A stretch of 64,000 nucleotides of DNA, taken from positions 1-64,000 of the forward strand of contig CBIHRS010000007.1 in assembly GCA_966212505.1 (NCBI GenBank), written 5' to 3'. The position numbers and the translations under genes were made by a program. Of the stretch, positions 59,423-64,000 are shown in pieces. Below the pieces are notes generated by a model that saw nothing but the letters and a program-made list of their open reading frames with translations, made no database searches and was not told the DNA's origin. Within the stretch, counting starts at the first letter, position 1; each line of letters opens with the position of its first letter. Source of the DNA: CAMLIZ01 sp966212505 (GTDB lineage Bacteria; Pseudomonadota; Gammaproteobacteria; Burkholderiales; Burkholderiaceae_C).

Positions 59423-60493
59423 ATGGCCAACGCGAAGATCACCCTCGAAGAAGTGGCCCGCCTCGCCGGCGTCTCCACCAGCACCGTCTCGCGCTTCCTC
59501 AGTGGTTCGCACCATGTGGCCGAGGACAAGGCCGCGTTGATCCAGCAGAGCATCAAGCGCCTGAACTACCGCCCGAACCTGGTGGCGCGCGGCCTCGCCA
59601 AGGGCCGGACGATGACGGTGGGCGTGGTGACGCAGGAGATCGTCAGCACCTTCTTCAACGAGGCGATGCGCGGCGTGGAAGACGGCCTGATCGGCCACCA
59701 GTACGAGGCCATCTTCGCCAGTGCGCGCTGGGAGCCGGAGGACGAGATCCAGCGCCTGTCGGCGATGGAAGGCCGGCGGGTCGACGGCATGATCTTGATC
59801 CACACCGGCATCGACGAAGACACGCTCGAGCGCCACGCCGACACGGTGCCGATGGTGGTGGTGGGCACGCGCGTCGCGTCGCGGAAGATCCATGCGCTGG
59901 CCTTCGACCATTACGAAGGCGCGCGCCAGGCAATGCAGCACCTGGTCGAACTCGGCCACCGGCGTATCGCCTTCATCGCCGGCCCGGCGGGCCGCTTCGA
60001 TGCCGACGACCGGCTGCGCGCCTACCAGGACGTGCTGCGCGAAGCCGGCGAGAGCTTCGATCCGCGTCTGGTGGCGCAGGGCAGCTTCGTCGAGCCGGGC
60101 GGGCTGGCCGCCATGAACATGCTGCTCGACCGCGGCCTGCCTTTCTCGGCCGTGTTCGCGGCCAACGACGACTCGGCCTACGGCGCGATGCTGGCGCTCT
60201 ACCGCCGCGGGCTGCGGGTGCCGGACGACGTGTCGGTCGTCGGCTTCGACGACATCGGCCATTCGGCCTTCTCGCTGCCGCCGCTCACCACCGTGAAGCA
60301 GCCGCTGCGCGAGCTGGGCCGCGAGGCGGCCAACGCGATCGTCGCGCTGATCGAAGGGCGCCGGCCGCCGCGCGGCCCGATCGCCAGGCTGCAGCTGATG
60401 GTGCGCGAATCCACCCGCGCCCTGCCCGCCGACGCGGCCACCGAGCCCGCGCCGCCGGCACCCACCCGCAGGCGCAGCAGCAGCCGGGCCTGA
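59423..60493 (+). CDS. LacI-family transcriptional regulator
   Basis: A 356-residue LacI regulator: helix-turn-helix and hinge in ITLEEVARLAGVSTSTVSRF and NYRPNLVARGLAKGRTMT, then a periplasmic-binding-protein-like sensor domain ending in VVGFDDIGHSAFSLPPLTTV. It probably senses the sugar imported or released by the neighbouring genes and binds the two identical 14-bp operators. The ATG at 59423 begins the family N-terminus; an in-frame extension upstream would run into the operator region. Confidence 0.93.
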   Translation: MANAKITLEEVARLAGVSTSTVSRFLSGSHHVAEDKAALIQQSIKRLNYRPNLVARGLAKGRTMTVGVVTQEIVSTFFNEAMRGVEDGLIGHQYEAIFASARWEPEDEIQRLSAMEGRRVDGMILIHTGIDEDTLERHADTVPMVVVGTRVASRKIHALAFDHYEGARQAMQHLVELGHRRIAFIAGPAGRFDADDRLRAYQDVLREAGESFDPRLVAQGSFVEPGGLAAMNMLLDRGLPFSAVFAANDDSAYGAMLALYRRGLRVPDDVSVVGFDDIGHSAFSLPPLTTVKQPLRELGREAANAIVALIEGRRPPRGPIARLQLMVRESTRALPADAATEPAPPAPTRRRSSSRA

Positions 60494-60597
60494 AAGGCCC
60501 GGTAGCGCCGGCCGCCGCGCCGCGCCTGCCAAATCTTGCTTTTTCGCTGGGGGTTCGCACGCAGTGACACCGGCGCCTGCCAACTCCTACACTGCCG

Positions 60598-60611
60598 TGC
60601 AAGCGCTTGCA
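60598..60611. promoter_or_regulatory. LacI-family operator upstream of the sugar ABC operon
   Basis: The same 14-bp palindrome TGCAAGCGCTTGCA as at 59302-59315, placed 43 bases before the binding-protein start and just before an AT-rich promoter-like stretch (ATGATATTTTC). Confidence 0.88.
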
Positions 60612-60654
60612 TGATATTTTCACAAGCAGGCGACGTTCCAACCACGGAGACACC

Positions 60655-61899
60655 ATGAACCTCTTTTCCCGCGCCGGCCTGGCGGCCGCCCTTGGCCTGT
60701 GTTCGCTCGCGCTGCATGCGCAGACCGTCCTGACCGTCGCCTCCTTCAAGGATCTCGACCGCTCGGTGCAGGCGGCGATTCCGCTGTTCAAGAAGGTGCA
60801 CCCCGAGGTGGAAGTGAAGCTGGTGGCACTGGGCTACGGCGACCACCACAACGCGATGACCACCGCGCTGGCCACCGGCGCCAACCTGCCCGACGTGATG
60901 GGCCTGGAGATCGGCTTCGTCGCCAAGTTCGCCGAAGGCGGCGGGCTCGAGGATCTGTCGAAGCCGCCCTACAACGCCAACGCGCTGAGCGACCGCTTCT
61001 TCAAGTTCTCGGTGGCCCAGGCCACCAGCCGCGGCGGCATCCGCGCCGCGATGCCGGCCGACATCGGCCCCGGCGCGCTGTTCTACCGCAAGGACCTGAT
61101 GGACAAGGCCGGCATCACCGAGGCACAGCTGACCCAGTCGTGGGATTCGTTCATCGATGCCGGCAAGCTGCTCAAGGACAAGACCGGCGCCTACCTGATC
61201 CCGCATGCCGCCGCCATAAAGGACATCATCCTGCGCTCGGGCCTGCACGACGGCGAAGGCATCTACTTCGACGGCCAGGGCAAGGTGCTGGTGGAATCGG
61301 CGCGCTTCGTGCAGGCCTTCGAGACGGCCAAGCGCGCCCGCGCCGCCGGCATCGACGCCAAGATCGGCGCGTGGAGCAACGAGTGGTCCGAGGGCTTCAA
61401 GCGCGGCACCGTGGCCACCGAGATGATGGGCTCCTGGCTGGCCGGCCACCTGAAGAACTGGATCGCCCCTGACACCAAGGGCCTGTGGCGCTCGGCCAGC
61501 CTCCCCGGCGGCGTGAATGCCTCGTGGGGCGGCTCGTTCTATGCCATCCCGAAGGGCGCGAAGAACAAGGCGCTGGCCTGGGAGTTCGTCAAGTTCATGA
61601 CCACCAGCAAGGAGGTGCAGCTGGCCGCGTTCCGCGAGCTCGATGCCTTCCCGGCGCTGGTGGAAGCCACCAACGACCCGTTCGTGAAGCAGCCGGTCGA
61701 CTTCCTCGGCGGCCAGGTCGCACGCGAACAGTGGAAGGCCAGCGCGCAGAAGATCCCCGCGGTGGCCGTCGACAAGCTCGACCCGGTGGCCGCCGAGGTG
61801 GTGTCGGCCGAGTTCGACAAGGTGCTCGAGCAGGGCAAGGACGTGAAGCAGGCCCTGGCCGACGCACGCAAGGCCATCGAGCGCCGCGTGCGCCGCTGA
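60655..61899 (+). CDS. Sugar ABC transporter substrate-binding protein
   Basis: A 414-residue periplasmic binding protein of the MalE/UgpB type with a signal peptide ending ALHAQT. Typical segments are KKVHPEVEVKLVALGYGDHH, PADIGPGALFYRKDLMDKAG and FVKFMTTSKEVQ. GGAG lies 6 bases before the ATG. It is the first gene of an importer operon under the LacI operator. The substrate is probably a beta-linked glucoside or oligosaccharide, judging from the GH1 enzyme. Confidence 0.93.
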   Translation: MNLFSRAGLAAALGLCSLALHAQTVLTVASFKDLDRSVQAAIPLFKKVHPEVEVKLVALGYGDHHNAMTTALATGANLPDVMGLEIGFVAKFAEGGGLEDLSKPPYNANALSDRFFKFSVAQATSRGGIRAAMPADIGPGALFYRKDLMDKAGITEAQLTQSWDSFIDAGKLLKDKTGAYLIPHAAAIKDIILRSGLHDGEGIYFDGQGKVLVESARFVQAFETAKRARAAGIDAKIGAWSNEWSEGFKRGTVATEMMGSWLAGHLKNWIAPDTKGLWRSASLPGGVNASWGGSFYAIPKGAKNKALAWEFVKFMTTSKEVQLAAFRELDAFPALVEATNDPFVKQPVDFLGGQVAREQWKASAQKIPAVAVDKLDPVAAEVVSAEFDKVLEQGKDVKQALADARKAIERRVRR

Positions 61900-61930
61900 A
61901 CCGTCTCCGTCAGTCCCCTTGCCCCTCGCC

Positions 61931-62956
61931 ATGTCCGCCCACGCCCTGCCCCTGCCCGCGGCCGTTCCCCGCCGGCGCCGATTGAAGCCCTGGCACTGGA
62001 TGCCGTATGTCTTCGTCGCGCCCTTCTTCGTGCTGTTCATCGGCTTCGGCCTGTTCCCGCTGCTGTTCTCGGCGTATGCGTCGTTCTTCCGCTGGGACAT
62101 CTCGGCGGGCCTGTCGGGCATGAAGTGGGAGGGCTGGGGCAACTACCTCTTCGTGCTGCAGCTCGACGACCTGCCCTGGCGCCGCTTCTTCAGCGGCGCC
62201 TTCTGGGCCGAGCTGTATGCGCGCGACTTCTGGCGCGCGCTGGGCAACACCTTCTGGCTCGGCTTCGCGGCCGGCCTGCCGCAGCACCTGGTGGCGATTC
62301 CGCTGGCCTACTTCATCCACATGCGGCTGCGCCGGGTGCGCAACCCGGTGATCGCGATGTACTTCCTGCCGTACATCACGAACACGGTGGCGATCACGCT
62401 GGTGTTCTCGTCGCTGTTCTCGCGCGACTTCGGCGTGATCAACCAGGTGCTCACCGGCCTGGGCCGCTGGGAGGCGCTGGGCGTGCATCCGCTGGGCTGG
62501 CTCTTCCCGTCGCAGAACATCGACTGGGGCCGGCCCGAGTACACGCGGCCGATCGTCGCCTTCATCGTCTGGTGGCGCTTCGTCGGCTGGAACACGGTGC
62601 TGTACCTGTCGGCGCTGCAGACGATTCCGCGCGACCTGTACGAGGCCGCCACCGTCGACGGCGCCGGCACGTGGCAGCAGTTCCGCTACATCACGCTGCC
62701 GCTGCTGCGGCCGATGATGCTGTTCGCGGTGACGCTCACGATCATCGGCAACCTGCAGCTGTTCGAAGAGCCCTTCGTGCTCACCGGCGGCACCGGCGGC
62801 GTGGGCCAGGTGGCCGAAACCGTGGCGATGCAGATGTACAAGGTGGGCCTCACCGACGGCGACTTCGGCACCGCCTCCGCGGTGGCCTGGCTGATGTTCA
62901 TCGTGATCGCCGCGCTCACCTGGCTCAACAACAAGTACCTCGGCCGCAAGGACTGA
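61931..62956 (+). CDS. Sugar ABC transporter permease (MalF type)
   Basis: A 341-residue permease with six or more helices and the EAA loop EAATVDGAGTWQQFRYITLP that contacts the ATPase. It pairs with the next permease. Confidence 0.93.
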   Translation: MSAHALPLPAAVPRRRRLKPWHWMPYVFVAPFFVLFIGFGLFPLLFSAYASFFRWDISAGLSGMKWEGWGNYLFVLQLDDLPWRRFFSGAFWAELYARDFWRALGNTFWLGFAAGLPQHLVAIPLAYFIHMRLRRVRNPVIAMYFLPYITNTVAITLVFSSLFSRDFGVINQVLTGLGRWEALGVHPLGWLFPSQNIDWGRPEYTRPIVAFIVWWRFVGWNTVLYLSALQTIPRDLYEAATVDGAGTWQQFRYITLPLLRPMMLFAVTLTIIGNLQLFEEPFVLTGGTGGVGQVAETVAMQMYKVGLTDGDFGTASAVAWLMFIVIAALTWLNNKYLGRKD

Positions 62957-62958
62957 CC

Positions 62959-63792
62959 ATGCGCACCGCTTCGCTTCCCTCCCGCGCGCTGCCGGTGGCC
63001 CTGGTGCTGCTGGGCGCGGCCATCATGCTCGCGCCGTTCTACTTCATGTTCGTGTTCGCGACGCACACCAACTCCGAGATCCTCTCGGTGCCGCCGCCGC
63101 TGTGGTTCGGCGGGTCGTTGATGGACAACCTGCACGACCTGGTGGCGCAGCGTCCGCACTTCTGGCGCAGCGTGGGCCTGTCGCTGTGGATCGCGGGCGC
63201 GGCCACCGTGCTGAACCTCTTCTTCTGCTCGCTGGGCGGCTACGGCTTCGCGATGTACGAATTCCGCGGGCGCGACCGGCTCTTCGCGGCGCTGATGGCG
63301 ACCATGCTGCTGCCGGCCTTCGTCGGGATGATTCCCTACGTGCTGATGATGAAGTCGCTGGGCTGGCTCAACAGCACCCGGGCGCTGATCATCCCCGGCG
63401 CCTGCTCGGCCTTCGGCGTGTTCCTGATGCGGCAGTACATCGGCTCGGCGGTGCCGCGCGAGCTGGTGGAGGCGGCGCGCATGGACGGCTGCGGCGAGTT
63501 CGGCATCTACTGGCGCGTGGTCGTGCCGCTGATCGGCCCGGCCATGGGCACGCTGGGGCTGGTCACCTTCATCGGCGCCTACAACAACTTCGTCGGCGCG
63601 CTGCTGGTGATGAGCGACATGGACATGTTCACCGCGCCGCTGGTGCTGCGCTCGCTGCAGGGCACGGGGCAGACGCCGTGGGGCGCGATCAGCGCCGGCT
63701 CGGCCATCACCGTGCTGCCGCTGCTGGCGCTGTTCGCGCTCTATTCGCGCCGCCTGATCGAAGGCCTGACGGCCGGCGCCGTCAAGGGTTGA
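62959..63792 (+). CDS. Sugar ABC transporter permease (MalG type)
   Basis: A 277-residue permease with six helices and the EAA loop EAARMDGCGEFGIYWRVVVP. The start is 3 bases after the first permease. It is the second half of the membrane channel. Confidence 0.93.
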   Translation: MRTASLPSRALPVALVLLGAAIMLAPFYFMFVFATHTNSEILSVPPPLWFGGSLMDNLHDLVAQRPHFWRSVGLSLWIAGAATVLNLFFCSLGGYGFAMYEFRGRDRLFAALMATMLLPAFVGMIPYVLMMKSLGWLNSTRALIIPGACSAFGVFLMRQYIGSAVPRELVEAARMDGCGEFGIYWRVVVPLIGPAMGTLGLVTFIGAYNNFVGALLVMSDMDMFTAPLVLRSLQGTGQTPWGAISAGSAITVLPLLALFALYSRRLIEGLTAGAVKG

Positions 63793-63826
63793 CACCCCAC
63801 ACACACACAACACAGCGAGACACGAC

Positions 63827-64000
63827 ATGACCTCCATGAGACTCAGCGGCATCGAGAAGCAGTACGGTGCCGGCCCGCGCATCCTGCACGGCATCGACCT
63901 GGACATCGCCTCGGGCGAGTTCATGGTCTTCGTCGGCCCGTCGGGCTGCGGCAAGACCACGCTGCTGCGCTGCATCGCCGGGCTGGAGGAGATCAGCGCC
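63827..64000 (+). CDS. Sugar ABC transporter ATP-binding protein (partial)
   Basis: The first 58 residues of an ABC ATPase of the MalK/UgpC type, cut by the window edge. Walker A reads VGPSGCGKTTLLR. The start 34 bases after the second permease matches the operon order binding protein, permease, permease, ATPase. Confidence 0.9.
   Translation, partial: MTSMRLSGIEKQYGAGPRILHGIDLDIASGEFMVFVGPSGCGKTTLLRCIAGLEEISA

Noticed and set aside
1..64000. CRISPR arrays, tRNA and rRNA genes, complete insertion sequences
   Set aside because: I looked for regular repeat-spacer patterns, cloverleaf-like stretches and transposase motifs and found none; a dedicated scan could still reveal a short tRNA.

Overview
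The window is about 64 kb of very GC-rich, densely coded DNA from what looks like a betaproteobacterium of the order Burkholderiales (the Rubrivivax/Leptothrix/Roseateles type of genome). I infer this from gene content and codon use: System I cytochrome maturation, the PuuD-type purine route, NsrR/NnrS, and TlpA/DUF3570/DUF4266 genes. No rRNA or tRNA gene was seen, so the placement is an inference.

Layout. (1) 152-17241, minus strand: seventeen tightly packed genes, read from an ApbE-type flavin transferase down to a TonB/AgmX-like protein. They encode a large triheme-motif lipoprotein related to HzsA, a second lipoprotein with a CX4CH motif, two outer-membrane barrels, a TlpA thioredoxin, DUF4266 and DUF3570 proteins, four periplasmic or lipid-anchored proteins (mostly TPR), a small exported protein, and an ExbB/ExbD/ExbD/TonB motor module. 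The motor and TPR part recalls the Myxococcus AglRQS-Glt trans-envelope machine. The redox part recalls heme and flavin extracytoplasmic electron-transfer proteins. (2) 17539-23743, plus strand: complete ccmABCDEFGHI operon, divergent from (1), which could supply the covalent heme that (1) needs. (3) 23767-31272: housekeeping and miscellaneous genes (pssA, a GT41 O-GlcNAc-transferase-like TPR protein, a DUF2892-like protein, a Ser-rich exported protein, an amino-acid-type binding protein, a nuclease-like protein). (4) 31281-34563: nitric-oxide response (DUF2249, NnrS, NsrR with a clear NsrR operator) plus a PrpF-family isomerase. (5) 34493-40773: purine catabolism (PuuD, HIU hydrolase, GntR regulator, PuuE, a UraD-AllC fusion, an M20 peptidase). 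(6) 40786-43308: modABC.

(7) 43779-50869: a retron locus made of a HEAT/ARM-repeat protein, a SWIM zinc-finger protein, a non-coding RNA and a reverse transcriptase. The non-coding RNA (48691-48921) is visible directly. It has a perfect 15-bp a1/a2 inverted repeat closing a short msr-like stem-loop and a very long msd-like hairpin. The reverse transcriptase has the retron signatures NAxxH, YADD and VTG and an unusual hydrophobic C-terminal extension. It is followed by a ParM-like actin, a small possible partner and another HEAT-repeat protein (50992-54458).

(8) 54534-64000: a sugar-use locus with a maltoporin-like porin, a lipoprotein, a clan-A glycoside hydrolase, a GH1 beta-glucosidase, a LacI regulator and an ABC importer (binding protein, two permeases, and an ATPase cut by the window edge). 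Two identical 14-bp LacI-type operators mark it as one regulon.

The two most notable items are the 17-gene trans-envelope/redox operon and the retron, whose RNA can be drawn from the sequence alone.
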